From Streptomyces spororaveus (GTDB taxonomy: Bacteria; Actinomycetota; Actinomycetes; Streptomycetales; Streptomycetaceae), in assembly GCF_016755875.1 (NCBI RefSeq), contig NZ_BNED01000005.1, forward strand, positions 4,540,001 to 4,604,000: DNA of 64,000 nucleotides, given 5' to 3'. Shown here piece by piece: positions 32,613 through 41,026 of this stretch. Under the pieces are notes generated by a model. The model ran no database searches. It was given only the letters and a program-made list of their open reading frames with translations, and had not been told where the DNA came from. Within the stretch, counting starts at the first letter, position 1; each line of letters starts with the position of its first letter. Made by a program: the position numbers and the translations under genes.

Positions 32613-34177
32613 TGACCCTCCGCACGAAACGGCGGCCGCGCGGCCGCCGGCCCTGGTCGCTGCGCACCCGGCTCGTCGTCTCGGCGGTGGTACTGATCGC
32701 GGTGGTGGGCGCGGCCATCGGGACCGTCACCACCTTCGCCCTGCGCTCGTACCTCGTCACCGAGCTCGACGGACAGCTGAAAACCTCCGTGCGGATGGCC
32801 GTCCGGGCGCCCGGCGGGAAGCCGGCCCGGGAGAACAGCGCCGGCTTCGTCATGGCTCCCGGCAGCCCGCTGGACGCCGCCGGGATCCGCCTCGATCCCG
32901 CCGGTACCGTCGTCGGGACGGCCCGCAACGTGCGCGTCGAGGGCTGGTCGGCCGAACAGCCGCCGCCGCTGACCGAGGCCCAGGGCACGGCCCTCGCCCG
33001 GGCCGCCCGGAACGTCGCGGAGGGCAGGCCGCAGCCGGTGGACGCGGAGCTCCCCGGGCTCGGCAGCTACCGGGTGCTGATCGCGCCCGACGGCACCCTC
33101 GCCCTCGGCTTTCCCCTGAGCGGTGTCGACTCCACCGTGCGCACCCTGGTCGGCGTGGAGCTCTGCGTCACCCTGGCCGGGCTGATCGCGGCCTCCCTCG
33201 CCGGTCAGGCCCTCGTCGGGGTCGCCCTGCGCCCCCTGCGCCGGGTCGCCGCCACCGCCACCCGGGTCTCCGAGCTCCCCCTCCACACGGGCGAACCCGC
33301 CCTGCATGAGCGGGTGCCGGACACAGAGGCCGACCCCCGCACCGAGGTGGGCCAGGTCGGCGCGGCCCTCAACCGGATGCTGGGCCATGTCTCCTCCGCC
33401 CTCACCGCCCGCCAGCAGAGCGAGATGCAGGTCCGCCAGTTCGTCGCCGACGCCAGCCACGAGCTGCGCACCCCGCTCGCGTCCATCCGCGGGTACGCCG
33501 AACTGACGCGCCGGGGACGGGAGGAGCCCGGACCCGACACCCGGCACGCCCTGGGCCGGATCGAGTCCGAGGCCACCCGGATGACCGGCCTGGTCGAGGA
33601 CCTGCTGCTGCTGGCCCGGCTCGACGCGGGCCGCCCGCTCTCCACCGGCGACGCCGACACCGATCTGGCCCCGCTCGTCGTCGACGCCGTCAGCGACGCC
33701 CGGGCCGCCGGTCCCGAGCACCACTGGCGCCTGAGCCTGCCCGAGGAGCCGGCCCCGATCCGGGCCGACCCGGCCAGGATCCAGCAGGTCCTGGTGAACC
33801 TGCTCGCCAACGCCCGTACGCACACCCCGCCGGGGACCACCGTCACCGCGCACGTTTCACGTGAAACATCCGCCGTCCGGCTGCGGATCGAGGACGACGG
33901 GCCCGGAATCGCGCCCGACCTCCTCCCCCGCGTCTTCGAGCGCTTCGCACGCGGTGACGCCTCCCGCTCCCGTGCGGCGGGCTCCACCGGGCTCGGGCTG
34001 GCCATCGTCCAGGCCGTGGTCACGGCGCACGGCGGGCGGGTCGGCGTACGGAGCGAGCCCGGACGGACCTGCTTCGAGGTCCTGCTGCCGCACGCGGGAC
34101 CGCATCGGCCGGACCTGCCGGACCTTCCGGATCTGCCGGACTCACAGGCAGGGCACAGGCTCAGCACACAGCGGTGA
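32612..34177 (+). CDS. Membrane sensor histidine kinase
   Basis: 521 residues from the GTG at 32612, one base overlap with the regulator stop. Two membrane helices (LVVSAVVLIAVVGAAIGTVTT; CVTLAGLIAASLAGQALVG) flank an extracellular sensor of about 130 residues; a HAMP linker follows. HisKA has FVADASHELRTPLASIRGYA, and the ATPase domain has NLLANARTHTPP, DDGPGIAP and GLGLAIVQAVVTAHGG. The C-terminus is a short 'PDLPDLPDLPD' repeat. A parS site is embedded in the reading frame at 33853-33868, coding for HVSRETS. Confidence 0.93.
   Translation: MTLRTKRRPRGRRPWSLRTRLVVSAVVLIAVVGAAIGTVTTFALRSYLVTELDGQLKTSVRMAVRAPGGKPARENSAGFVMAPGSPLDAAGIRLDPAGTVVGTARNVRVEGWSAEQPPPLTEAQGTALARAARNVAEGRPQPVDAELPGLGSYRVLIAPDGTLALGFPLSGVDSTVRTLVGVELCVTLAGLIAASLAGQALVGVALRPLRRVAATATRVSELPLHTGEPALHERVPDTEADPRTEVGQVGAALNRMLGHVSSALTARQQSEMQVRQFVADASHELRTPLASIRGYAELTRRGREEPGPDTRHALGRIESEATRMTGLVEDLLLLARLDAGRPLSTGDADTDLAPLVVDAVSDARAAGPEHHWRLSLPEEPAPIRADPARIQQVLVNLLANARTHTPPGTTVTAHVSRETSAVRLRIEDDGPGIAPDLLPRVFERFARGDASRSRAAGSTGLGLAIVQAVVTAHGGRVGVRSEPGRTCFEVLLPHAGPHRPDLPDLPDLPDSQAGHRLSTQR
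33853..33868. other. parS: parS site inside the histidine kinase gene
   Basis: CGTTTCACGTGAAACA, 15 of 16 bases of the parS palindrome (the core 14 exact). It lies within the ATPase-domain coding region and reads V-S-R-E-T in the kinase frame. Coding-region parS sites are known in other bacteria. Confidence 0.92.
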
Positions 34178-34202
34178 CAGGGCGCCCCGCGAGTGTCGGA
34201 CC

Positions 34203-35477
34203 ATGCGAACCGACACCTCTCCCGGGGCCCTCCCGGCACGGGCGCCCCTCGCGCCCGTGCCCGGCGAGCCCGTCCTCGACGTGGTGATCCCGGTCTTCAA
34301 CGAGGAGAAGGACCTCGGCCCGTGCGTCCGCAGACTGCACGAGCACCTGACCCGGACCTTCCCCTACCCCTTCCGGATCACGGTCGCCGACAACGCGAGC
34401 ACCGACCGCACCCCCGAGGTGGCACGGGGGCTCGCCGCCGCACTGGACGGCGTACGCAGCACCCGGCTGGAGGAGAAGGGCCGGGGCAGGGCCCTGCGTA
34501 CGGTGTGGTCCGGTTCCGACGCCCCCGTCCTCGCCTATATGGACGTGGACCTCTCCACCGACCTCAACGCCCTGCTGCCGCTGGTCGCACCGCTGATCTC
34601 CGGTCATTCCGACCTCGCCATCGGCACCCGCCTGGCCCGGTCCTCACGGGTGGTGCGGGGCGCGAAGCGGGAGTTCATCTCGCGCGCCTACAACCTTCTC
34701 CTGCGTTCCTCCCTCGCCGCCCGCTTCAGCGACGCGCAGTGCGGATTCAAGGCGATCCGGCGCGAGGTCGCCGAGCGGCTGCTGCCGCTGGTGGAGGACA
34801 CGGGCTGGTTCTTCGACACCGAACTGCTCGTCCTCGCCGAACGGGCCGGGCTGCGGATCCACGAGGTTCCGGTGGACTGGGTCGACGACCCCGACTCCAC
34901 CGTCCACATCGTCCGGACCGCCACCGAGGACCTCAGGGGTGTCTGGCGCGTGGGCCGGGCACTGGCGGTCGGCGCGCTCCCGCTGGACCGGCTCGCCCGC
35001 CCCTTCGGCGACGATCCGCGCGACCGTGCCGCACTGCCCGGAGTGGAGGGCGGACTGGCCCGCCAGCTGCTCGGCTTCTGCGCCGTCGGAGCGCTGTCCA
35101 CCGTGTTCTACCTGCTCCTGTACTCCGCCTTCCGTGCCGGGACCGGCCCGCAGTTCGCCAACGGGGCCGCGCTGCTGCTCTCCGCGATCGCCAACACCGC
35201 CGCCAACCGCCGGCTCACCTTCGGGGTGCGCGGCCGGGACCGGGCCGTGCGCCACCAGGCCCAGGGCCTCGTGGTGTTCGGCATCGGGCTGGCCCTCACC
35301 AGCGGCTCCCTCGCCGCGCTCGGGGCGGCCACCGCCGATCCCGCGCACAGCACGGAACTGGCCGTGCTGATCACCGCCAACCTCGCCGCCACCGTGCTGC
35401 GCTTCCTGCTCTTCCGCGCCTGGGTCTTCCCCGAGCGGCGCGACACTCCCGTGAACGTGAAGGACGACATCCGATGA
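34203..35477 (+). CDS. GT2 glycosyltransferase with GtrA-like membrane domain
   Basis: 424 residues. The N-terminal half is a family-2 glycosyltransferase like dolichyl-phosphate mannosyl/glucosyl synthases: VVIPVFNEEKDLGPCVRRLH, TVADNASTDRTPEVA and AYMDVDLSTDLNALL (the DxD-type metal site). The C-terminal part has GtrA-type helices (GFCAVGALSTVFYLLLYSAF; LAATVLRFLLFRAWVFP). It should load sugar on a polyprenyl phosphate carrier and help flip it. The next gene encodes a GT39-like transferase that could use the product. Start ATG at 34203. Confidence 0.9.
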   Translation: MRTDTSPGALPARAPLAPVPGEPVLDVVIPVFNEEKDLGPCVRRLHEHLTRTFPYPFRITVADNASTDRTPEVARGLAAALDGVRSTRLEEKGRGRALRTVWSGSDAPVLAYMDVDLSTDLNALLPLVAPLISGHSDLAIGTRLARSSRVVRGAKREFISRAYNLLLRSSLAARFSDAQCGFKAIRREVAERLLPLVEDTGWFFDTELLVLAERAGLRIHEVPVDWVDDPDSTVHIVRTATEDLRGVWRVGRALAVGALPLDRLARPFGDDPRDRAALPGVEGGLARQLLGFCAVGALSTVFYLLLYSAFRAGTGPQFANGAALLLSAIANTAANRRLTFGVRGRDRAVRHQAQGLVVFGIGLALTSGSLAALGAATADPAHSTELAVLITANLAATVLRFLLFRAWVFPERRDTPVNVKDDIR

Positions 35478-37663
35478 CCACGGCAGCACCCTCGCTCTTC
35501 CCGGTTCCCGAGGCCCGCGCAGGTACCGGCCGCCTCGCGGTCGACCGTCCCCGCTGGGAACTCCCCTCCCTGGCCGGGCTGCTGATCGCCACCGCCGCCC
35601 TGCTCCTGTGGGACCTGGGCTCCTCCGGCTACGCCAACTCCTTCTACTCCGCCGCCGTGCAGGCGGGCAGCGAGAGCTGGAAGGCCTTCTTCTTCGGCTC
35701 CTCCGACGCCGGCAACTCCATCACCGTGGACAAGCCCCCGGCGGCCCTGTGGCCGATGATGCTGTCCGTCCGGCTCTTCGGGCTCGGCGCCTGGCAGATC
35801 CTCGTACCGCAGGCCCTGATGGGCGTCGCGACCACCGGGGTGCTGTACGCCGCCGTACGCCGCCAGTTCGGTCCCGGGGCCGGGCTGCTGAGCGGCGCCG
35901 CCTTCGCGCTGACGCCCGTCGCCGCGCTGATGTTCCGCTTCAACAACCCCGACGCGCTGCTGACCCTGCTGCTGACCGTCACCGTGTACTGCGTACTGCG
36001 CGCCCTCGACGGCGCCCGTACGAAGTGGCTGGTCTGGGCCGGGGTGGCGGTCGGTTTTGCCTTCCTCACCAAGACCCTGCAGGCCTTCGTCATCCTGCCG
36101 CCGCTGGCCCTGCTGTACGCCGTCTGCGCGCCCACCCGGCTGCGCAAGCGGCTCGGGCAGCTGCTGCTGGCGGGGCTCGCGATGGTGGTGGCCGGCGGCT
36201 GGTGGGTCGCCGTCGTCGAACTGTGGCCGGCCTCCTCGCGCCCGTACATCGGCGGCTCGCAGAACAACTCCTTCCTGGAGCTGACCCTCGGCTACAACGG
36301 ACTCGGCCGGATCAACGGCAACGAGACCGGCAGCGTGGGGGGCGGCGGCCGCGGCGGCGCCGGAGGCGGAGGTGGCGGCGGCTGGGGGGAGACGGGCATC
36401 GACCGGCTCTTCTCGGGCAACATCGGCGGACAGATCGCCTGGCTGCTGCCGGCGGCCCTGGTGCTGCTGGTGGCGGGTCTGGTGATCACCTGGCGGGCCC
36501 GCCGGACCACCGACACGCTGGAGGGCATGGCCCGGGCGGCCTTCCTGGCGTGGGGCGGCTCGCTGCTGATCACCGCGGTCGTCTTCAGCTACATGCAGGG
36601 CATCTTCCACGAGTACTACACCGTGGCACTGGCGCCGTTCGTGGCCGCGCTGATCGGCATGGGTGCCGCCGTGCTGTGGGAGGAGCGGGGCGGCCGGGTC
36701 GCCGCGATCACCCTGTCCGGCACGCTCGCCCTGACGGCGGTCTGGTCGTACGTGCTGCTCGGCCGGGCCACCGGCTATCTGCCGTGGCTGCGCTGGGCGG
36801 TCCTGGTGGGCGGGCTGCTCGCCGCGGCCGCGCTGCCGTTCGCCGCTCGGGCCGGGCGCCGGGCGCTGCAGGCAACGGCCGCGCTGGGCGTGGCGGCGGC
36901 ACTGGCCGGGCCGTTCGCGTACTGCCTGACCACCGTGAGCACCGCGCACACCGGCTCCATCGTGACCGCCGGTCCGGCGGTGGCGGGCGGCCGGGGCGGC
37001 CCCGGCGGGATGAGGGGCGGCCCCGGGGCTTTCGGCGGCCCTGGCGGCGCAGGCGAGATGTTCCCGGGCGGCCAGGGCCAGGGCCAGGGCGGCCGGGGCG
37101 GCGTGCCGAACGGCGGAATGCCGGGCGCCGGGCCGCAGGGCGGGATGCCGCAGGGCGGGATGCCGCCGGGCCAGGGCGGTACGGGCGGCCAGGGCGGACG
37201 TGGCGGCGAGCGGTTCGGTGGCGGTGGCGGGGCGGGCGGCCCCGGCGGCCTGCTGAACGGCGCCCGGGTGAGCGCGGAGGCCAAGAAGGCCCTCACCACC
37301 GACGCCGACGCCTACACATGGGCGGCGGCCGCCATCGGCTCCCAGAACGCGGCGAGCTATCAGCTGGCCTCCGGCGCACCGGTCATGGCGATCGGCGGCT
37401 TCAACGGCAGTGACCCCTCACCGACGCTGGAGCAGTTCCAGAAGTACGTCAGGGACGGGAAGATCCACTGGTTCATCGGCCAGAACACCATGGCCGGTGC
37501 GGACGGCGCCGGTGAGGGGAACACCCGCGGCGGCGGTCCGGCCGGCCCGGGCGGTCCGGGCGGTGGCACCGGCACGGACATCGAGACCTGGATCAAGGCC
37601 ACCTTCAAGCCGACCACGGTCGGCGGGGCCACCTTCTACGACCTGACGACCCCGGCGACCTGA
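35474..37663 (+). CDS. GT39/ArnT-like membrane glycosyltransferase
   Basis: 729 residues with about 11 membrane helices. The N-terminal GT-C signature has GYANSFYSAAVQAGSESWKA and SITVDKPPAALWPMM, with the catalytic acidic residue typically in the first outer loop. A Gly-rich loop (GGGGRGGAGGGGGGGWGE) interrupts the middle. After the last helix comes a long Gly/Pro/Gln-rich outer segment (about 495-600) and a small C-terminal domain (KKALTTDADAYTWAAAAIGS). It overlaps the upstream GT2 gene by ATGA. It probably transfers sugar from polyprenyl phosphate to a wall or surface acceptor, under control of the adjoining two-component system. Confidence 0.9.
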   Translation: MTTAAPSLFPVPEARAGTGRLAVDRPRWELPSLAGLLIATAALLLWDLGSSGYANSFYSAAVQAGSESWKAFFFGSSDAGNSITVDKPPAALWPMMLSVRLFGLGAWQILVPQALMGVATTGVLYAAVRRQFGPGAGLLSGAAFALTPVAALMFRFNNPDALLTLLLTVTVYCVLRALDGARTKWLVWAGVAVGFAFLTKTLQAFVILPPLALLYAVCAPTRLRKRLGQLLLAGLAMVVAGGWWVAVVELWPASSRPYIGGSQNNSFLELTLGYNGLGRINGNETGSVGGGGRGGAGGGGGGGWGETGIDRLFSGNIGGQIAWLLPAALVLLVAGLVITWRARRTTDTLEGMARAAFLAWGGSLLITAVVFSYMQGIFHEYYTVALAPFVAALIGMGAAVLWEERGGRVAAITLSGTLALTAVWSYVLLGRATGYLPWLRWAVLVGGLLAAAALPFAARAGRRALQATAALGVAAALAGPFAYCLTTVSTAHTGSIVTAGPAVAGGRGGPGGMRGGPGAFGGPGGAGEMFPGGQGQGQGGRGGVPNGGMPGAGPQGGMPQGGMPPGQGGTGGQGGRGGERFGGGGGAGGPGGLLNGARVSAEAKKALTTDADAYTWAAAAIGSQNAASYQLASGAPVMAIGGFNGSDPSPTLEQFQKYVRDGKIHWFIGQNTMAGADGAGEGNTRGGGPAGPGGPGGGTGTDIETWIKATFKPTTVGGATFYDLTTPAT

Positions 37664-37730
37664 TCCGACCTGATCCAACCCGATCCGACCTGATTCAGCC
37701 TGATCCGGTCCGATCCGGCCCGATCCGCCC
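37661..37730 (+). repeat. Seven in-phase 10-bp repeats starting at a stop codon
   Basis: Units TGATCCGACC, TGATCCAACC, CGATCCGACC, TGATTCAGCC, TGATCCGGTC, CGATCCGGCC and CGATCCGCCC follow one another without gaps. The first contains the GT39 stop codon (TGA). No gene is in the following 70 bases. A minisatellite-like array; role unknown. Confidence 0.85.
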
Positions 37731-37802
37731 CGCTGGCTCTAGCATCGAGGGGGCGGACCGGGCATTCCGGGCTGATCCACCTGTCGTGAGGAGGGTGCCT
37801 GC

Positions 37803-38426
37803 ATGGCGACCGCGGCCGATCCCGGTGAGACCCGCATCAGCGTGTGGCTGGCCGCAAGGCCCGCCGCACCCGCCAGACGCCGCAGCGAAGCACCCTCCGG
37901 GCTGGACCGGGAGCGGATCACCGCCGCCACCGTGCGGCTGCTCGACGCCGACGGACTGGCCCGGTTCTCGATGCGACGGCTGGCCGCCGGGCTCGGGGTC
38001 ACCGCGATGTCCCTGTACTGGTACGTGGAGACCAAGCAGGACCTGCTCGAACTCGCCCTCGACAGCGCGCTCGGCGAGCTGCGGCCGCCGCCGGTGGAGG
38101 GCGGCGGGGCGGGCTGGCCGGCCCGGCTGCAGGCGCTGGCCCGCGGCTACCGGCGGGTGCTGGCCGACCATCCCTGGGTGGCCCCGCTCACCGCCGCGTT
38201 CCCGAACATCGGCCCGCACGCGCGGGCCTTCGACGCCGCGCTCCAGCGGCTGCTGGATGCCACGGGTCTCGCCGATGGTGCACGTACGGGCGCCCACCTG
38301 GCCGTCTCCCAGTTCCTGCACGGCTGTGGGAGTACGGTCCGGCGGGCGCCCGAGGGCGATTTCTGCCTGGCTCTCGACGTCCTCATCGCGGGCATCGAGG
38401 CCAAGGCGTCAGCCCGGACGGCCTAG
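37803..38426 (+). CDS. TetR/AcrR-family regulator
   Basis: 207 residues. The HTH is RERITAATVRLLDADGLARF to SMRRLAAGLGVTAMSLYWYV, followed by a TetR_C-like ligand domain with GYRRVLADHPWVAPLTAAFP. An N-terminal 30-residue tail precedes. It is transcribed towards the DHA2-type exporter gene on the other strand, and is a plausible regulator of it. The last codons overlap a 21-bp tandem repeat. Confidence 0.88.
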   Translation: MATAADPGETRISVWLAARPAAPARRRSEAPSGLDRERITAATVRLLDADGLARFSMRRLAAGLGVTAMSLYWYVETKQDLLELALDSALGELRPPPVEGGGAGWPARLQALARGYRRVLADHPWVAPLTAAFPNIGPHARAFDAALQRLLDATGLADGARTGAHLAVSQFLHGCGSTVRRAPEGDFCLALDVLIAGIEAKASARTA

Positions 38427-38465
38427 GCGTCGGCCCTGACCGCCTAGGCGTCGGCCCTGACCGCC
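38403..38465. repeat. Three tandem 21-bp units across two gene ends
   Basis: Unit TAGGCGTCGGCCCTGACCGCC at 38424 and 38445 (identical), with a diverged first copy at 38403. The array runs through the TetR stop codon up to the last base of the convergent MFS gene. Each unit is seven codons with an in-frame stop, so expansions did not lengthen the TetR protein. Confidence 0.8.
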
Positions 38466-40105
38466 TAGGCCTTGACGGCGGGCTCGGTGGGGGCCGCCGC
38501 CTCGTCCGATGCCGCCGCCGGGGCGTGCGCCGCCGGCTTCGACTTCAGGGCGACCTCCTTGATGAACACCACCAGGACCAGTCCGAGCAGCGCGAACGGG
38601 GCGGCGTAGAGGAAGACGTCGCCGACGCCGTGCCCGTACGCGGTCTCGATGACCTCGCGGATCGGCGCGGGCAGCTTGTCGAGGTCGGGGATGCCGCCCC
38701 CGCCGGTGCCGCCGTGGCCGAGGGCCGCGGCCTTCGGGCCGAGCGCGGCGAGGCCGTCCTGGACGTAGTGCGTGACCCGGTTGGCCATGACGGCGCCCAG
38801 CGCGGAGACGCCCATGGCGCCGCCGAGGGAGCGGAAGAAGGTGACGACCGAGCTGGCCGCGCCCAGGTCCTCGGGAGCCACCTGGTTCTGGGTGGCGAGG
38901 ACCAGGTTCTGCATCATCATGCCGAGACCGAGGCCGGTCACCGCCATGTAGATCGCGATGTGCCAGTACGGGGTGTCGTGGCGCAGTGTGCCCAGCAGAC
39001 CCAGACCGGCCGTCAGCAGGACGCCGCCGGAGACGAGCCAGGCCTTCCACCGACCGGTCTTGGTGATCACCTGACCGGAAACCGTGGACGAGACGAAGAG
39101 GCCGGCGATCATCGGAATCGTGAGGATTCCGGACATCGTGGGGGACTCACCGCGGGCCAACTGGAAGAACTGGCTGAAAAACACCGTTCCCGAGAACATC
39201 GCGATGCCGACGAACAGGGAGGCCGCCGAGGCCAGGGTGATGGTCTTGTTGCGGAACAGCCGCAGCGGGATGATCGGGTCGCTCGCGCGGGACTCGACGA
39301 GGACGAAGAGCAGGCCGAGCAGCAGCGCCCCGCCGGTCATCGCCCAGGTCTGCCAGGAGACCCACGCGTAGGAGTCGCCGGCCTGCGTGACCCAGATCAG
39401 CAGCAGCGAGACGGCTCCGCTGATCAGGAAGGCGCCCAGCCAGTCGACCTTGACGTCGCGGCGCACGACCGGGAGGTGCAGGGTGCGCTGGAGCACGATC
39501 AGCGCGATGACCGCGAACGGCACGCCGACGTAGAAGCACCAGCGCCAGCCCAGCCACTCGGTGTCGGTGATGACACCGCCCAGCAGCGGGCCGCCGACGG
39601 TGGCGACGGCGAACACCGCGCCCAGGTAGCCGCTGTACCGGCCGCGCTCGCGCGGGGAGATCATCGCGGCCATCACGATCTGCGCCAGGGCGGAGAGGCC
39701 GCCGACGCCGATGCCCTGGACCACGCGGCAGGCGATCAGCGTGCCGGTGTTCTGGGACAGGCCTGCGACCACGGAGCCGAGGACGTAGATCACGAGGGAT
39801 ATCTGGACCAGCAGCTTCTTGCTGAAGAGGTCGGACAGCTTGCCCCACAGCGGGGTGGCGGCCGTCATCGACAGCAGGGCGGCGGTGACCACCCAGGTGT
39901 ACGAGGACTGGGTGCCGCCGAGGTCGCTGATGATCTGGGGGAGGGCGTTGGAGACGATCGTGGACGACAGGATCGCCACGAACATGCCGAGCATCAGCCC
40001 GGACAGCGCCTTCATGATCTGCGGGTGGGTCATGGTCACGGAAGTGGCCGGGGACGTGCCCCCGGACGTGGGCGGATGGTCGGTCGTCGTCTCCGACTGG
40101 GCCAT
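38465..40105 (-). CDS. DHA2-family (EmrB/QacA) MFS drug exporter
   Basis: 546 residues, 14 predicted membrane helices. Recognised by VAILSSTIVSNALPQIISDL in helix 1, the loop ATPLWGKLSDLFSKK, and the ISPRERGRYSGYLGAVFAVA segment with antiporter motif C around ATVGGPLLGGV. It should export hydrophobic drugs in exchange for protons. The start at 40105 is 13 bases from the MarR stop, so they are cotranscribed and the MarR protein is the likely drug-responsive repressor. The C-terminus is a 25-residue Ala/Pro-rich tail. Confidence 0.92.
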   Translation of the reverse strand: MAQSETTTDHPPTSGGTSPATSVTMTHPQIMKALSGLMLGMFVAILSSTIVSNALPQIISDLGGTQSSYTWVVTAALLSMTAATPLWGKLSDLFSKKLLVQISLVIYVLGSVVAGLSQNTGTLIACRVVQGIGVGGLSALAQIVMAAMISPRERGRYSGYLGAVFAVATVGGPLLGGVITDTEWLGWRWCFYVGVPFAVIALIVLQRTLHLPVVRRDVKVDWLGAFLISGAVSLLLIWVTQAGDSYAWVSWQTWAMTGGALLLGLLFVLVESRASDPIIPLRLFRNKTITLASAASLFVGIAMFSGTVFFSQFFQLARGESPTMSGILTIPMIAGLFVSSTVSGQVITKTGRWKAWLVSGGVLLTAGLGLLGTLRHDTPYWHIAIYMAVTGLGLGMMMQNLVLATQNQVAPEDLGAASSVVTFFRSLGGAMGVSALGAVMANRVTHYVQDGLAALGPKAAALGHGGTGGGGIPDLDKLPAPIREVIETAYGHGVGDVFLYAAPFALLGLVLVVFIKEVALKSKPAAHAPAAASDEAAAPTEPAVKA

Positions 40106-40118
40106 GTCTTTCCTTTGT

Positions 40119-40688
40119 TCAGAAGCTCGATCGGAGTCGGGCCAGCAGGGTGTTCAGTACGTCGATGTCCTGGGGGGACCAGTCGCGGAGGGCTCTCTCC
40201 AGCGAGGCCGTGTGGCGGGCGCCGAGCTCGGCGAGGAGCGCCCGCCCGGCCGGGGTGAGCCGCAGGATCCGGCAGCGACCGTCGCCCGGGTCGGTCTCGC
40301 GCTCGATCCAGCCGCGGTCGGCGATGTGGGTGACGTGCCGGCTGGTCACCGAGATGTCGACCCCCATGAACTCGGTCAGCCGGCTCAGCCGCATCTCCCC
40401 GTGCCGGTCGAGCAGGGTGAGGACGGCGGCGGCGCCGGGCGGGCAGTCCGGGGGCAGGCTGCGGGCGAGCTCGCGCTTGACCGCACCGATTCCGGTGAGC
40501 TGGCGGGCCAGCTCCGCGTACGGAGCGGCCTGCGCGGGCGGAGCCGTCCGGACGGCCGGTGCGTTCTGCGGGCGCGGGCTCGATGCGCTCTGCAGGGTCG
40601 GTGCGCTCTGCAGGTTCGGAGTGCTCTGCAGGGTTGGAGCGGTCTGCACGGTCACCGGGTTCCCCATCTCGTTGCTTGAGGCAACCAT
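40119..40688 (-). CDS. MarR-family regulator of the exporter
   Basis: 189 residues. The winged-helix core runs from AELARQLTGIGAVKRELARS through MRLSRLTEFMGVDISVTSRH to DPGDGRCRILRLTPAGRALL. The first 55 residues are an unusual extension with repeats of TLQS (TAPTLQSTPNLQSAPTLQSA). The likely start is 40688, leaderless or nearly so since no ribosome box precedes; a second ATG seven codons on is possible. An 8-bp dyad covers the start codon, fitting direct autorepression. Confidence 0.87.
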   Translation of the reverse strand: MVASSNEMGNPVTVQTAPTLQSTPNLQSAPTLQSASSPRPQNAPAVRTAPPAQAAPYAELARQLTGIGAVKRELARSLPPDCPPGAAAVLTLLDRHGEMRLSRLTEFMGVDISVTSRHVTHIADRGWIERETDPGDGRCRILRLTPAGRALLAELGARHTASLERALRDWSPQDIDVLNTLLARLRSSF

Positions 40689-40704
40689 AGAAGCGCATGG
40701 TTGC
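40681..40704. promoter_or_regulatory. MarR operator over the start codon
   Basis: GCAACCAT (40681-40688) / ATGGTTGC (40697-40704), perfect 8-bp dyad, 8-base spacer. It overlaps the proposed MarR start codon, so bound repressor would block both initiation of transcription and the start region. Confidence 0.65.
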
Positions 40705-40770
40705 TACAGGCAAATGAATCCGGGGGGTGGGGCGGTAAAGGAATCGGAAAACCGGCTAGGGTCCTGCTCC

Positions 40771-41010
40771 ATGGCTGACAACCGCAACTCACAGGTCCCC
40801 GAGGGCAACTATGACCCCGCGGGCAGCACGCAGATGTTCAAGGCCTTCGTCGAGGAGGCCGCACCGGCCCGGCAGGCGGGTCCGGGAGCCCGTCAGCAGC
40901 GTCGCGCGGAGCAGCAGCGGTCCGGGTCCTCGAACCCGGCCGCGAAGGTGGGGCTGGTCCTCGCCCTGGTGCTCGTGATCGGCGCGGCGGTCTGGCTGGT
41001 CATGCGCTGA
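40771..41010 (+). CDS. Small single-helix membrane protein
   Basis: 79 residues: a polar N-terminal part (MADNRNSQVPEGNYDPAGST) and one C-terminal membrane helix (VGLVLALVLVIGAAVWLVMR), a tail-anchored layout. Divergent from the MarR gene. Family not named; I recall similar short proteins in many Streptomyces. Function unknown. Confidence 0.75.
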   Translation: MADNRNSQVPEGNYDPAGSTQMFKAFVEEAAPARQAGPGARQQRRAEQQRSGSSNPAAKVGLVLALVLVIGAAVWLVMR

Positions 41011-41026
41011 CGGCCGCACCGGCCGC

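Noticed and set aside
34193..35473. N-terminal extension of the GT39 frame
   Set aside because: It is another frame of the GT2 gene; the GT39 protein starts at 35474 with family-like sequence and an ATGA overlap.
37661..37730. CRISPR array
   Set aside because: Units are only 10 bp, contiguous and without spacers; no cas genes in the window.
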